Assembly: GCF_900111245.1 (NCBI RefSeq)
Contig: NZ_FOGO01000002.1
Location: 62,001-126,000, forward strand
Direction of reading: 5' to 3'
Source: Streptomyces qinglanensis
Lineage (GTDB): Bacteria; Actinomycetota; Actinomycetes; Streptomycetales; Streptomycetaceae
Length of the DNA stretch: 64,000 bases
The position numbers and the translations under genes are program-made. Shown piece after piece: positions 1-8,676 of this stretch (within the stretch, counting starts at the first letter, position 1; each line of letters begins with the position of its first letter). The notes beneath the pieces were generated by a model. That model ran no database searches. It saw only the letters and a list, made by a program, of their open reading frames with translations, and was not told the origin of the DNA.

Positions 1-664
1 CGGCGTCCGGGTCGGCCGCACAGACCACGGCGACGATGTTCAGCGGGTCGCCCGGCGGGTGCCGCCAGTCCTGTGCCGTCCCCTCGCAGGAACGCTCACG
101 CGGGCCGCCGAGCTGCTCCAGCACCCGTATCCGGCTCGGCCCGAAGCCGTGCTCGCGCAGCAGTTCCGCGACCCGGGCCGGGGTGTCGGCCCCGGCGCTG
201 AGCACCAGCAGCCGCCGCCCGTCGTGGAGCGCGGCGGCGATCCGGGCGAGCGGCCGGCCGACCACGCTGACCACCTCGCACTCCTCCAGCGCCCAGCCGA
301 GCCGCGCGCACGCGTAGCTCGCGGAGGAGGGGTGCGGCAGCGCCCGGAGGGACAGCTCCGGCAGCAGCTCGGCCAGGGTGCGGCCGATGCCGTAGTAGTA
401 CGGGTCACCGCTGGCCAGCACCGCTATCCGGCGCCCCGCGTGCGCCGCGAACAGCCCCGGCACGGCGGGCCGCAGCGGGGACGGCCACGCCACCCGCTCC
501 GCGGCGCACTCCCCGGCGGGCAGCAGAGCGAGTTGCCGGGCGCCCCCGAAGATCACCTCGGCGGCACGGAGCGCCTCCCGGGCGGGTTCGGCCAGCCCCG
601 GCCAGCCGTCGGCTCCGACACCGACGACCGTCGCCTCGGGCGGGACGGCGGCGGACGGGGACAT
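1..664 (-). CDS. cobL: Precorrin-6Y C5,15-methyltransferase, N-terminal CbiE-type domain (3' end outside window)
   Basis: Partial gene; only the first 221 codons are inside the window. It encodes the tetrapyrrole SAM-methyltransferase that methylates C5 of precorrin-6Y in cobalamin (B12) synthesis; full actinobacterial CobL usually fuses this CbiE domain to a CbiT domain that would lie to the left. Visible signs are an N-terminal ATVVGVGADGWPGL stretch, the GARQL motif, and the LASGDPYYYGIGRTL motif typical of the CbiE/CobA fold, followed by SxxSYACARLGW and VVSVVGRPL. ATG at 664 is preferred because the homologous region begins directly after it; an in-frame GTG lies at 673. No strong ribosome binding site is seen. 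Family assignment is from sequence motifs; fusion to CbiT is inference. Confidence 0.88.
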   Translation of the reverse strand, partial: MSPSAAVPPEATVVGVGADGWPGLAEPAREALRAAEVIFGGARQLALLPAGECAAERVAWPSPLRPAVPGLFAAHAGRRIAVLASGDPYYYGIGRTLAELLPELSLRALPHPSSASYACARLGWALEECEVVSVVGRPLARIAAALHDGRRLLVLSAGADTPARVAELLREHGFGPSRIRVLEQLGGPRERSCEGTAQDWRHPPGDPLNIVAVVCAADPDA

Positions 665-672
665 CGCAGACA

Positions 673-729
673 CGTCGGAGATCGCAGCCACCTTCACCTC
701 GGAGATCGCATCTCACCTTGGAGATCGCA
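673..729. repeat. Three direct repeats immediately upstream of cobL
   Basis: The decamer GGAGATCGCA (reverse TGCGATCTCC) occurs three times at 677-686, 701-710 and 720-729, each preceded by a similar AC(G/C)T(C/T) pentamer. Spacing is 24 and 19 bp, close to two helical turns. The array abuts the cobL start. It could be an operator for a regulator of the cobalamin genes, or simply a local duplication of the translation start region. No cobalamin riboswitch core was recognised. Confidence 0.5.
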
Positions 730-802
730 CAGCTCTCGAACAGGGACGGCTCGAACTGTACTGTTCGGGCCCTCGCGCTCCCACCGCCGGTCCCCGCACC
801 AC

Positions 803-858
803 CCGTCCGCCCGTCCGCCCGTCCGCCCGTCCGCCCGTCCGCCCGTCCGCCCGTCCGT
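803..858. repeat. 8-bp tandem repeat, about 7 copies of CCGTCCGC
   Basis: Seven head-to-tail copies of CCGTCCGC, the last one CCGTCCGT, lie in the 254-bp spacer between the divergent cobL and S9-peptidase genes, about 60 bp before the peptidase start. The unit is not a multiple of three, which argues that this stretch is not coding. Confidence 0.85.
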
Positions 859-918
859 CCACCCGTCCCGGTACACCGGCCCGCCCCGGTGCCACCGCCC
901 CGGTCCACAATGGGGCGC

Positions 919-2760
919 ATGGATCAGAACGCACTGCCCGACCACGCCATGCCCGACTGGGAGAAGCGGTTCAGGGCGCCGCGCGTCTCACTGCCCGAGT
1001 GGGCCGAGGACGCACCCGCCCGGTCGCTGTTCGTGTCGAACGCGACGGGCACGTTCGAGCTGTACGCCTGGGACCGGACGACCGGCGAGCAGCGGCAGGT
1101 GACCGACCGGCCCAACGGGACCACGGACGGCACCCTTTCGCCCGACGGTGAGTGGATCTGGTGGTTCTCGGACACCGACGGCGACGAGTTCGGGGTCTGG
1201 ATGCGGCAGCCCTTCGGCGGCGGCCCCGACGCCCGCGCCGTCGAGGGGCTCGACCCCTCCTACCCGGCGGGCCTGGCGCTCGGCCGGGACGGCACCGTGG
1301 TGCTCGGCCGCTCCACGGACGAGGACGGCTCCACCGTCCATGTGCTGCGCCCCGGCTCGCCCGCGCCCGTCGAGATCTACCGGCACAGCGAGTCGGCGGG
1401 CGTGGGCGACCTCTCGCACGACAGCAGCCTGCTGGTGATCGAGCACACCGAGCACGGTGACGCCATGCACGCGGCGCTCCGCGTCGTACGCCCCGACGGC
1501 TCGACCGTCGCGGAGCTGGACGACAGCGAGGGCGGCACCGAGGAACTGGGGCTGACCGTGCTCGGCTTCGCCCCGGTCGACGGCGACCCCCGGCTCCTGA
1601 TCGGCCACCAGCGGCACGGCCGGTGGGAGCCGATGCTCTGGGACCCGGTCGCGGGCACGACCACGGAACTGGAGCTGGACCTGCCCGGCGACGTCGCCGC
1701 CGACTGGTATCCGGACGCCTCGGCGCTGCTGATCGCCCACAGCCACCAGGCCCGCGACGAGCTCTTCCGCTACGACCTGGCGAGCGGCACGCGCACCCGG
1801 ATCGAGACGCCCGCCGGGTCCGTCATGGGCGTGACGGCGCGGCCGGACGGCGCCGTGGAGTACCTGTGGTCGTCCGCCGCCGAGCCGCCCCAGGTACGCT
1901 CCGCGAGCGGCGCCACCGTGCTCGACCCGCCCGGCATGACGGCTCCGGGCTCGGTGCCCGTCGAGGACGCCTGGGTCGAGGGCCCCGGCGGGACCGTGCA
2001 CGCGCTGGTGCAGAAGCCGGCCGGCAAGGGCCCCTTCCCCACCGTCTTCGAGGTGCACGGCGGCCCCACCCACCACGACAGCGACGCCTTCGCCGGGCAG
2101 CCCGCCGCCTGGGTCGACCACGGCTTCGCCGTCGTGCGGGTCAACTACCGCGGCTCCACCGGATACGGCCGCGCCTGGACGGACGCCCTCAAGCACCGGG
2201 TCGGCCTGATCGAGCTGGAGGACATCGACGCCGTCCGCGCCTGGGCCGTCGGCTCCGGTCTCGCCGATCCGGACCGGCTGGTGCTGGCGGGCGGATCCTG
2301 GGGCGGCTACCTCACCCTCCTCGGGCTCGGCGTCCAGCCGGAGGTGTGGGCGCTGGGGCTGGCCGCGGTGCCCGTCGCGGACTATGTCACCGCCTACCAC
2401 GACGAGATGGAGGCGCTGAAGTCCCTGGACCGCACCCTGCTCGGCGGAACGCCGGAGGAGGTGCCCGAGCGGTTCGAGGCGTCCTCCCCGCTGACGTACG
2501 TCGACAAGGTGCGCGCGCCCGTCTATCTCTCGGCCGGGGTCAACGACCCCCGCTGCCCGATCCGGCAGGTCGAGAACTACGTCACCAGGCTCGAGGAGCG
2601 CGGCCACCCGCACGAGGTGTACCGCTACGACGCGGGGCACGGCTCCCTCGTCGTGGAGGAGCGGATCAAGCAGATCCGGCTGGAGATCGACTTCGCGTTG
2701 CGGCATCTTCCGCGGACGGACACGGAAGGCCGGCATCCGCTTCCGGACCGTCCGGCGTGA
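919..2760 (+). CDS. S9-family (prolyl oligopeptidase-like) serine peptidase
   Basis: 613-residue cytoplasmic alpha/beta-hydrolase peptidase. The N-terminal half shows the repeating blades of a WD40-like beta-propeller (for example FELYAWDRTTGEQRQVT near residue 30), and the C-terminal half is the hydrolase domain. The catalytic triad is readable: nucleophile Ser460 in GGSWGGY, Asp543 in GVNDPRCP and His574 in DAGHGS. Enzymes of this class cleave short peptides or N-blocked amino acids; the substrate cannot be told. ATG 919 is chosen because the family-like sequence starts just after it; ATG 910 and 949 are in frame. No signal peptide. The 3' end overlaps the convergent SURF1 gene by 95 bp. 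Confidence 0.9.
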   Translation: MDQNALPDHAMPDWEKRFRAPRVSLPEWAEDAPARSLFVSNATGTFELYAWDRTTGEQRQVTDRPNGTTDGTLSPDGEWIWWFSDTDGDEFGVWMRQPFGGGPDARAVEGLDPSYPAGLALGRDGTVVLGRSTDEDGSTVHVLRPGSPAPVEIYRHSESAGVGDLSHDSSLLVIEHTEHGDAMHAALRVVRPDGSTVAELDDSEGGTEELGLTVLGFAPVDGDPRLLIGHQRHGRWEPMLWDPVAGTTTELELDLPGDVAADWYPDASALLIAHSHQARDELFRYDLASGTRTRIETPAGSVMGVTARPDGAVEYLWSSAAEPPQVRSASGATVLDPPGMTAPGSVPVEDAWVEGPGGTVHALVQKPAGKGPFPTVFEVHGGPTHHDSDAFAGQPAAWVDHGFAVVRVNYRGSTGYGRAWTDALKHRVGLIELEDIDAVRAWAVGSGLADPDRLVLAGGSWGGYLTLLGLGVQPEVWALGLAAVPVADYVTAYHDEMEALKSLDRTLLGGTPEEVPERFEASSPLTYVDKVRAPVYLSAGVNDPRCPIRQVENYVTRLEERGHPHEVYRYDAGHGSLVVEERIKQIRLEIDFALRHLPRTDTEGRHPLPDRPA

Positions 2761-3511
2761 GCCCCAGCGCGGCGTCCGCAGCCGTCTCCGCCTCCCGGCG
2801 GAAGAAGCGGAACCACATGAACACCACGAACCCGGCGAACACGAACCACTGCGCCGTGTAGCCCAGGTTCTGGAACGCCTTCATGTCGAGGCCGGTGTTG
2901 TCGGGCGCAACCGGCGGCACCGGCCTCAGCGGCCGCTGGGTGTGCTGCTCGGTGATCCAGGCGTCCCGCACGCCGTACGGGACGACGTTGACGAGCGGCG
3001 CTGCGCTCACGAACCCCAGCTGCCCCTCCGGCAGCGCGCCCGGAGTACCGGCGTCGTGCTGCGACTCCGGCGCCTGGAGCACTCCCGTGACGGTGACCTC
3101 CCCCTCGGGCGCCGCGGGCACCCGGTGCGGATCGGCCGTGCCGGGCAGCCAGCCGCGCACCACCGGCAGGGCCTTGCCGCCGCCCTCGGGGCGCAGCAGG
3201 GACAGCACGTAGAAGCCGCGCTTCTCCTCGACCGTCCGGTCGGGGACGAGCAGCGGGTGCGCCGTGTCGAACCGGCCCGTCACCGCGGCCGTGCGGCCCA
3301 CCGTGTCCTGGGTCACCGGAAGCAGTTCCCGCAGCGGCCGCGCCTCGGCGCGCGCCTCCGCGCTCGACTGCTCGCGCTGCTCCTGGTGCCGGTCGACACG
3401 GTCGTCGAAGCGGCTGAGCTGCCAACTGCCCATCAGGACGCAGACCGGAATCGCCACCAGGGCGAAGAGGTTGATCGCCCACCATCGCGGCGTCAGCAGG
3501 AACCGGTACAC
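2666..3511 (-). CDS. SURF1 family cytochrome c oxidase assembly protein
   Basis: 281-residue membrane protein that helps assemble the haem-copper terminal oxidase. It has the family plan: an N-terminal membrane segment (about residues 10-30, after MYRFLLTPRWW), the conserved GSWQLSR motif just behind it, an extracytoplasmic middle with VRGWLP, and a second membrane segment near residues 235-255 (YTAQWFVFAGFVVFMW). GTG 3511 is taken as start because the family nearly always begins with M-Y-R-F-L-L. The stop codon lies inside the end of the convergent S9 peptidase gene, so the two transcripts are antisense over 95 bp. No oxidase genes are adjacent. Confidence 0.9.
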   Translation of the reverse strand: MYRFLLTPRWWAINLFALVAIPVCVLMGSWQLSRFDDRVDRHQEQREQSSAEARAEARPLRELLPVTQDTVGRTAAVTGRFDTAHPLLVPDRTVEEKRGFYVLSLLRPEGGGKALPVVRGWLPGTADPHRVPAAPEGEVTVTGVLQAPESQHDAGTPGALPEGQLGFVSAAPLVNVVPYGVRDAWITEQHTQRPLRPVPPVAPDNTGLDMKAFQNLGYTAQWFVFAGFVVFMWFRFFRREAETAADAALGLTPDGPEADAGLPCPSAEDAATRSRSPAGSA

Positions 3512-3633
3512 ACTCCCACAGTACGGCCACACACCACCGCCGCTGCCAGGAGGTCCCGGTCGCGCCACTCCAGGCGCGTGCCCCCTCGCGGAGCTGCCGG
3601 TGGGGCCCGGCCCGCGAGGACTGCGCGGCCGGG

Positions 3634-5061
3634 TCAGGTCTGCGGGATCACGCCCGTGCGGTAGACCGTTCCGCTGCCGCACGCCCCGGACACCTTCGTG
3701 CCCGCGGCGGGGGCGCCGCCCTCCGGAGTGTGGGAAACCACGACCGCGGCGTCGCCGCCACCCGAGTCGCCGCCACCGGCGTCGCCCTCGCCGGGCGTCC
3801 CGGTGCTGCCGCCGGAACTCTCCCCGCCGCCGTCCGCGGAGCCGTCGCCGCTCCCGGTGCCGGGGCCGGCCGTCTCGCCGTCGTTGCGGCCGCCCTGCGG
3901 GGTGGGCGAACTGCACCCGCCGCTGGGCACCCAGGCGAACTTCACCACGTACGCCTGGCCGGGCCGCAGCACGACCTCGTCCCGCGCGGCGGCCGGATCG
4001 CCGAGGCCCGGCGCCGGGTCACCCGCGGTGTGGTCGACGACCAGGACCTGTCCGCCGCCGGCCCGGCCCTGCACGGAGGCGCCGACCAGCCCTTCGCCCT
4101 GGACCGTGCAGGCGTCGCCGGAGACGTTGGCGACCCGGAAGCTGCCGTAGACGGTGCCCTTGCTGTCGGGCGCTCCGGACTCCGCGGAGCCCCCGCCGAG
4201 CTGGTTGCTGCCGCAGGTGGGTGCGCTGGCGCTGAGGCTCTCGTTGGGGTCGGCGCTGTCGCCGGGGCCGCCGGTGGGCGCCGGGTGGGTTCTCCCGTCA
4301 CCCTTGTGCTTCTTGTCCTTGTCCTTGTCCTTGCCGCCGTCCCGGTCCTCCTCGCCCTTGCCGCCGCTCCCGGCGGCACCGGCGTCGGGGCCGCGGGTCT
4401 GGCCGTGGACGCTGCCCGCCGTCACGGGGTGGTCGTCCCCGCCGACGCCGGGTACGCCGCCGTAGACGAGCGCGGGCACACCGACGAGGGCCACGAGGGC
4501 CGCGGCCACGCCGCCGACCATCGCCTGGCGGCGGTGCGCACGCCGCGCGGGGACCGCCCGCTGGAGGTGGTCGAGCGTGCGGTCGAAGCTCTCGGCGGGC
4601 GGTTCGATGCCGCGGACGCTGTGCTGCAGGAGGTCCCGGAGGGTCTCCTCCTCGGAGCTGAGTGCGGACTCGTCGAACAGGTCGAGCGACATCTCCTCGG
4701 GAGCGCCGGACTCCTGTGCCGCGCCGGACTCCCGTGTCGAGCCGGACTCCTGTGCCGCGCCGGACTCCCGCGTGGGACCTGCCGCCGCGGCGGCAGCGCC
4801 CTCCCCCGCCGCGGGGTACCGGTCCGCGGACTCTTCCGCGCCGTCCGACCCCGTGCCCGGGCCCGCGCCCGGGCCCGCGCCGCCGGGCGGCATCGCCCGC
4901 TCGCGCGGCTCGCCCGGTTCACGAGAGCCCTGTGCTTCCGGAGAGTCCTGCGCCTCAGGCGGGCCCTGCGGTTCGGGCGAGCCCTGCGCCTCAGGAGTGC
5001 CCTGCGCTTCATGCGGCCCGCGCGGCTCCTCGCCGTCGGGGAGACCCAGTCCGTCACTCAT
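3634..5061 (-). CDS. Single-pass membrane protein coupled to a sigma factor (possible regulator of it)
   Basis: 475 residues. The N-terminal 150 residues are low complexity, with EAQGxPE pentads and RESGAAQ repeats; a short acidic region (MSLDLFDESALSSEEETLRDLLQ) follows, then a basic stretch and one membrane segment near residues 180-200 (MVGGVAAALVALVGVPALVYGG). The outside part is Gly/Ser/Lys-rich and ends in a domain with four Cys (SAPTCGSN, DACTVQG, PSGGCSS, SGACGS) resembling DUF4232-type secreted domains. Its ATG overlaps the stop codon of the sigma factor gene (ATGA), so translation is coupled. The arrangement suggests a sigma-controlling membrane partner, but no HxxxCxxC anti-sigma zinc motif is present. 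Function unknown. Confidence 0.75.
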   Translation of the reverse strand: MSDGLGLPDGEEPRGPHEAQGTPEAQGSPEPQGPPEAQDSPEAQGSREPGEPRERAMPPGGAGPGAGPGTGSDGAEESADRYPAAGEGAAAAAAGPTRESGAAQESGSTRESGAAQESGAPEEMSLDLFDESALSSEEETLRDLLQHSVRGIEPPAESFDRTLDHLQRAVPARRAHRRQAMVGGVAAALVALVGVPALVYGGVPGVGGDDHPVTAGSVHGQTRGPDAGAAGSGGKGEEDRDGGKDKDKDKKHKGDGRTHPAPTGGPGDSADPNESLSASAPTCGSNQLGGGSAESGAPDSKGTVYGSFRVANVSGDACTVQGEGLVGASVQGRAGGGQVLVVDHTAGDPAPGLGDPAAARDEVVLRPGQAYVVKFAWVPSGGCSSPTPQGGRNDGETAGPGTGSGDGSADGGGESSGGSTGTPGEGDAGGGDSGGGDAAVVVSHTPEGGAPAAGTKVSGACGSGTVYRTGVIPQT

Positions 5062-5558
5062 GACGCCGCCTCCATGGCGGTACGCAGCGCGGCGATCCCG
5101 CGCGACCCGTAAGCCTTCACGGATCCCAGGGAGAGACCCAGCACCTCGGCCACCTGAGCCTCGGTCATATCGGCGAAATACCGCAGCACCAGCACTTCAC
5201 GCTGGCGCCGCTGCAGGCCGCGCATCGCCTTGATCAACTGATCCCGTTCGAGCTGTTCGTACGCCCCCTCCTCGGCGCTCGCCATGTCGGGCATCGGCTT
5301 GGAGAGCAGCTTGAGCCCGAGGATGCGGCGGCGCAGCGCGGAGCGGGACAGGTTCACGACCGTCTGCCTGAGGTAGGCGAGGGTCTTCTCGGGGTCGCGC
5401 ACGCGCTTGCGCGCCGAGTGGACGCGGATGAACGCCTCCTGGACGACGTCCTCGCACGAGGCGGTGTCGTCGAGCAGGAGCGCCGCGAGCCCGAGCAGGG
5501 ACTTGTAGTGGGCGCGGTAGGTCTCGGTCAGGTGATCGACTGTGGTGCCATGTGCCAT
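5058..5558 (-). CDS. RNA polymerase sigma-70 family factor (ECF/SigE-like)
   Basis: 166-residue sigma factor with only regions 2 and 4. Region 2 is visible in the segment YRAHYKSLLGLAALLLDD and DVVQEAFIRVHS; region 4 in QREVLVLRYFADMTEAQVAE with the helix-turn-helix LGLSLGSVKAYGSRG. It recruits RNA polymerase to a specialised promoter set. ATG 5558 (MAHGTTVDHL) follows a GAGG; an upstream in-frame ATG at 5633 would add 25 residues of poor quality. The stop overlaps the start of the downstream membrane protein by 4 nt. In several Streptomyces an equivalent factor lies just downstream of the ask locus, as here. Confidence 0.9.
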   Translation of the reverse strand: MAHGTTVDHLTETYRAHYKSLLGLAALLLDDTASCEDVVQEAFIRVHSARKRVRDPEKTLAYLRQTVVNLSRSALRRRILGLKLLSKPMPDMASAEEGAYEQLERDQLIKAMRGLQRRQREVLVLRYFADMTEAQVAEVLGLSLGSVKAYGSRGIAALRTAMEAAS

Positions 5559-5633
5559 CGCCTCGTCAGCGTCCCCATGCTGTGTGAGCGGACGCGAAGG
5601 GCGCGCGGCGGGCCACGGCGCGATCACAGACAT

Positions 5634-5980
5634 GCCTCCCGCCACTGGTAGCCCTCCAGCACCAGCGCTGGGGCGACCAGGGGCCGTTGCGATTCCGAGT
5701 ACCTCTGCCACGCCTGTTTGACACGTTTCCCCCCGTCAGGGTTGTACGCGACAGGCACTGTGCGCGAAAACACACCACATGCCGTCATACACACATCTCT
5801 CAGTCTCCGTGAACGCCCCGTGTCTCCCAGGCCCTCGACCGCGCTCCCCGTGCGCGTCAGGCTCCAGGGACACAAAGACGCTCCCCGCCTGCCTGCCGGT
5901 TGCAGGGGCGGGGAGCGCCATTGTCCGTCAGTGCGCACCACCGTGGCCAGTGGGTCCGGCTGACCGGCGGAAAGCGCCGG
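5634..5980. other. Spacer between aspartokinase and the sigma factor gene
   Basis: About 350 bp without a gene. It holds the terminator of ask (5879-5917) and presumably the sigma-gene promoter. No asd reading frame is present, although asd commonly follows ask in actinobacteria. Confidence 0.6.
5879..5917 (-). terminator. Terminator hairpin downstream of ask
   Basis: Perfect 11-bp inverted repeat, CGCTCCCCGCC at 5879-5889 and its complement at 5907-5917, with a 17-nt loop, 64 bp after the ask stop codon. No U-tract, as is usual in Streptomyces. Confidence 0.75.
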
Positions 5981-6502
5981 TCAGCGGCCGGTGCCGCCGT
6001 AGACCACGGCCTCGTCGGTGTCGCTGTCCAGTCCGAAGGCGGAGTGGACGGCGCGGACCGCGTCCTGCACGGCCTCTTCGCGGGTGACGACCGAGATGCG
6101 GATCTCCGAGGTGGAGATCAGCTCGATGTTGACCTCGGCGTCGGACAGCGCCTCGAAGAAGGTCGCCGTCACGCCCGGGTTGGTCTTCATGCCCGCACCG
6201 ACGAGGGAGATCTTCGCGATCTGGTCGTCGTAGCGCAGCGAGTCGAAGCCGACCGTGCCCTGCACCTTCTCCAGCGCGGCGATGGCCTTCTTGCCCTCGG
6301 ACTTGGGCAGCGTGAAGGAGATGTCGGTGAGCCCGGTGGAGGCGGCGGAGACGTTCTGGACCACCATGTCGAGGTTGATCTCGGCGGCCGCGACCGCGCG
6401 GAAGAGCGCGGCGGCCTCGCCCGGCTTGTCCGGCACCCCGACGACCGTGACCTTGGCCTCGGACGTGTCGTGCGCCACACCCGAGATGATCGCCTGCTCC
6501 AT
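5981..6502 (-). other. Possible internal start giving an aspartokinase beta subunit
   Basis: In-frame ATG at 6502 ([20 protein letters not shown]), preceded by AAGGGGAAGAG, would give a 173-residue protein with only the two ACT domains. Class-II aspartokinases of Bacillus and Corynebacterium are alpha2beta2 with the beta subunit made this way, and the sequence context at this Met matches those starts. Expression is inferred. Confidence 0.55.
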
Positions 6503-7261
6503 CGACTCTTCCCCTTGCCCGTCCGGCTGCTCGTTCGTGACCCACGTACCCCTCAGGCCGGAGAAGGACGACCGCACGTGGATCGGGATGTTGTAGCGGC
6601 GCGCGTACTCGACGCAGCGGTGCAGCAGCACCTTGGAGCCGGACGACGCCAGCTCCAGCATGTCCTCGAAGGAGATCCGGTCGATCTTCCGCGCCTTCTT
6701 CACCACGCGCGGGTCGGCGGTGAAGACACCGTCGACGTCGGTGTAGATCTCGCAGACCTCGGCATTGAGCGCCGCGGCCAGCGCGACCGCGGTGGTGTCC
6801 GAACCGCCTCGGCCCAGGGTGGTGATGTCCTTGCTGTCCTGCGAGACGCCCTGGAATCCGGCGACGATCGCGATGTTGCCCTCGTCGACCGAATCCTTGA
6901 TCCGGCCGGGGGTGACGTCGATGATCCGCGCCTTGTTGTGCGCGGAGTCGGTGATCAGACCCGCCTGGCTGCCGGTGAACGACTGCGCCTCGTGACCGAG
7001 GGATTTGATCGCCATCGCCAGCAGGGCCATGGAGATCCGCTCTCCTGCGGTCAGCAGCATGTCGAACTCGCGGCCGGAGGCGACCGGAGACACCTCTGAG
7101 GCAAGATCGATCAGCTCGTCCGTCGTGTCACCCATCGCCGAGACCACGACGACAACCTGGTTGCCGTTCTTCTTGGCTTCGACGATCCGCTTGGCAACGC
7201 GCTTGATGCCTTCGGCATCGGCAACGGAGGAGCCGCCGTACTTCTGCACGACAAGGCCCAC
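5981..7261 (-). CDS. ask: Aspartokinase
   Basis: 426 residues; phosphorylates L-aspartate with ATP as the first step to lysine, threonine, methionine and diaminopimelate. The N-terminal amino-acid-kinase domain shows the start [13 protein letters not shown] (K-Y/F-G-G-S/T signature), [13 protein letters not shown] and the [11 protein letters not shown] and [14 protein letters not shown] motifs. Two ACT domains follow (from about residue 265), the sites of feedback control by lysine/threonine. GTG 7261 has a GAGGAG box about 10 nt upstream. Length fits the actinobacterial alpha subunit. Downstream comes a terminator rather than asd, so ask is apparently monocistronic here. An internal start for a beta subunit is described separately. 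Confidence 0.97.
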   Translation of the reverse strand: MGLVVQKYGGSSVADAEGIKRVAKRIVEAKKNGNQVVVVVSAMGDTTDELIDLASEVSPVASGREFDMLLTAGERISMALLAMAIKSLGHEAQSFTGSQAGLITDSAHNKARIIDVTPGRIKDSVDEGNIAIVAGFQGVSQDSKDITTLGRGGSDTTAVALAAALNAEVCEIYTDVDGVFTADPRVVKKARKIDRISFEDMLELASSGSKVLLHRCVEYARRYNIPIHVRSSFSGLRGTWVTNEQPDGQGEESMEQAIISGVAHDTSEAKVTVVGVPDKPGEAAALFRAVAAAEINLDMVVQNVSAASTGLTDISFTLPKSEGKKAIAALEKVQGTVGFDSLRYDDQIAKISLVGAGMKTNPGVTATFFEALSDAEVNIELISTSEIRISVVTREEAVQDAVRAVHSAFGLDSDTDEAVVYGGTGR

Positions 7262-7758
7262 GTGTGCTCGCTCCTCGAATCATTTCCCGGGACCCCGGCG
7301 CTCCGTGCGACGCTGCCCGGAAGGATGGGATCCGCTGGTCGGCTCAGTGTATCGACCGGACGGAACCCGGTCCCGTCCGCGGAGGCCCCTGCCCACCAGG
7401 GCCGAAATGACACGGAAACGTGAGTCTGTTCACGATCCCCCGCGGCGCACCCCGGACGAAGGACCCCACTCCGGCATATCGTGCCGTATCAGCCTCTTTC
7501 TGGCTTTCCCTTTATTCGGTTCTCCCGCTTTTCCGCTTTGCCGCACTCGGCCGCCGCGTACTCCGTACTGTGCCGGACAGCGGCCCGGCGGAGTGCCGAC
7601 GGAGGGCCGAGGGTCGGTGGGGCACGACCGTGAGCTGGCGGAACGGGACCGGTCCGGCTCCCGACCGCCCCGGGGCTCGGGGCGCGGCCCCCGCCGCCCG
7701 GCCGGACCCGCTGCGGTACGAGAAGCGGGGACGAGGGACGAGGAGCGAGGAGGCCCAC
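7262..7758. other. Divergent regulatory spacer between ask and the vWA gene
   Basis: About 500 bp without a convincing gene; it must hold both divergent promoters. The only clear signal is the strong ribosome binding site GAGGAGG just before ATG 7759. Confidence 0.5.
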
Positions 7759-8580
7759 ATGGCCATCGACTACGTGAAGCGGACACCGGGGCAGTCGGGA
7801 CAGTCGGGACAGTCGAGCCGGCCGGGACAGCACGCGGCGGGTGCGAACCCCGCCGGGAGAGGGCCGGCGGTCGACCTGCGGAAGGTCACCGCGCGGGCTC
7901 CCGGACTGGTGAACCTGTACAAGACCGCCCGCCGCTCCCTGGAGAGCGCCGGACTGGAGGGCCAGCGGGCCGCGGTCTACCTGGTGCTCGACCGTTCCGG
8001 AAGCATGCGGCCCTACTACAAGGACGGCACGGTCCAGCACCTCGCCGAGCAGACGCTGGGGCTGTCCGCGAACCTCGACGACGACGGCGTCGTGCCGGTC
8101 GTCTTCTTCTCCACCGAGGTGGACGGCACGGCCGAGGTCGGTCTGGACGCCTACGAGGACCGCATCGGCGCCCTGCACGACAGCCTCGGCCACATGGGCC
8201 GGACCAACTACCACGTGGCCATGCAGGCGGTCATCGACCACTACACCGCCTCGGGCGCCACCGACCCCGGCCTGGTGATCTTCCAGACGGACGGCGGTCC
8301 GACCTCCCGCGCCGCCGCCGAGCACGTACTGTGCACGGCGGCACGGCTGCCGCTGTTCTGGCAGTTCGTCGGCTTCGGCGATCCGGACAGCAAGCAGTTC
8401 GACTTCCTGCGCATGCTCGACGACCTCCCGGTCCCGGCCAAGCGCATGGTGGACAACGCCGGGTTCTTCCCGGCAGGCCGGGCGCCCCTCACCCTCTCGG
8501 ACGACGCCCTCTACCAGAGCCTGCTGAGCGAATTCCCGTCCTGGCTCACCGCGGCGCGGCAGGCCGGAATCCTGGGGTGA
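7759..8580 (+). CDS. TerF-like vWA domain protein
   Basis: 273 residues, cytoplasmic. After a low-complexity start with GQSGQSGQS repeats, the protein is one von Willebrand factor A domain with an intact metal-ion-dependent adhesion site: Asp78-x-Ser80-x-Ser82 in LDRSGSM, and the later QTDGGPT loop. The wording GVVPVVFFSTEVDG, GRTNYHVAM and LPLFWQFVGFG matches the vWA domains of TerF and related tellurium/stress-resistance proteins. Such proteins are thought to bind Ca2+ or Mg2+ and partner Ter-type proteins; none is encoded next to it. ATG 7759 is set by the strong GAGGAGG upstream; a longer frame reaching left to 7420 lacks support. Confidence 0.88.
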   Translation: MAIDYVKRTPGQSGQSGQSSRPGQHAAGANPAGRGPAVDLRKVTARAPGLVNLYKTARRSLESAGLEGQRAAVYLVLDRSGSMRPYYKDGTVQHLAEQTLGLSANLDDDGVVPVVFFSTEVDGTAEVGLDAYEDRIGALHDSLGHMGRTNYHVAMQAVIDHYTASGATDPGLVIFQTDGGPTSRAAAEHVLCTAARLPLFWQFVGFGDPDSKQFDFLRMLDDLPVPAKRMVDNAGFFPAGRAPLTLSDDALYQSLLSEFPSWLTAARQAGILG

Positions 8581-8676
8581 GGGAGGGGGACGGCGCCGGG
8601 AACCGGTTCAGGGGCCGGTGAGGGCGGCGGCGGGACCGACCGAACCATTGCCTCCCGAACCGTTGTCCCCCGCGGC

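Noticed and set aside
665..918. Cobalamin riboswitch upstream of cobL
   Set aside because: No conserved B12-box core was found; only the direct repeats and an 8-bp microsatellite are present.
988..2736. Long open frame antisense to the S9 peptidase
   Set aside because: High-GC DNA gives long antisense frames; the codon bias and catalytic motifs support only the plus strand.
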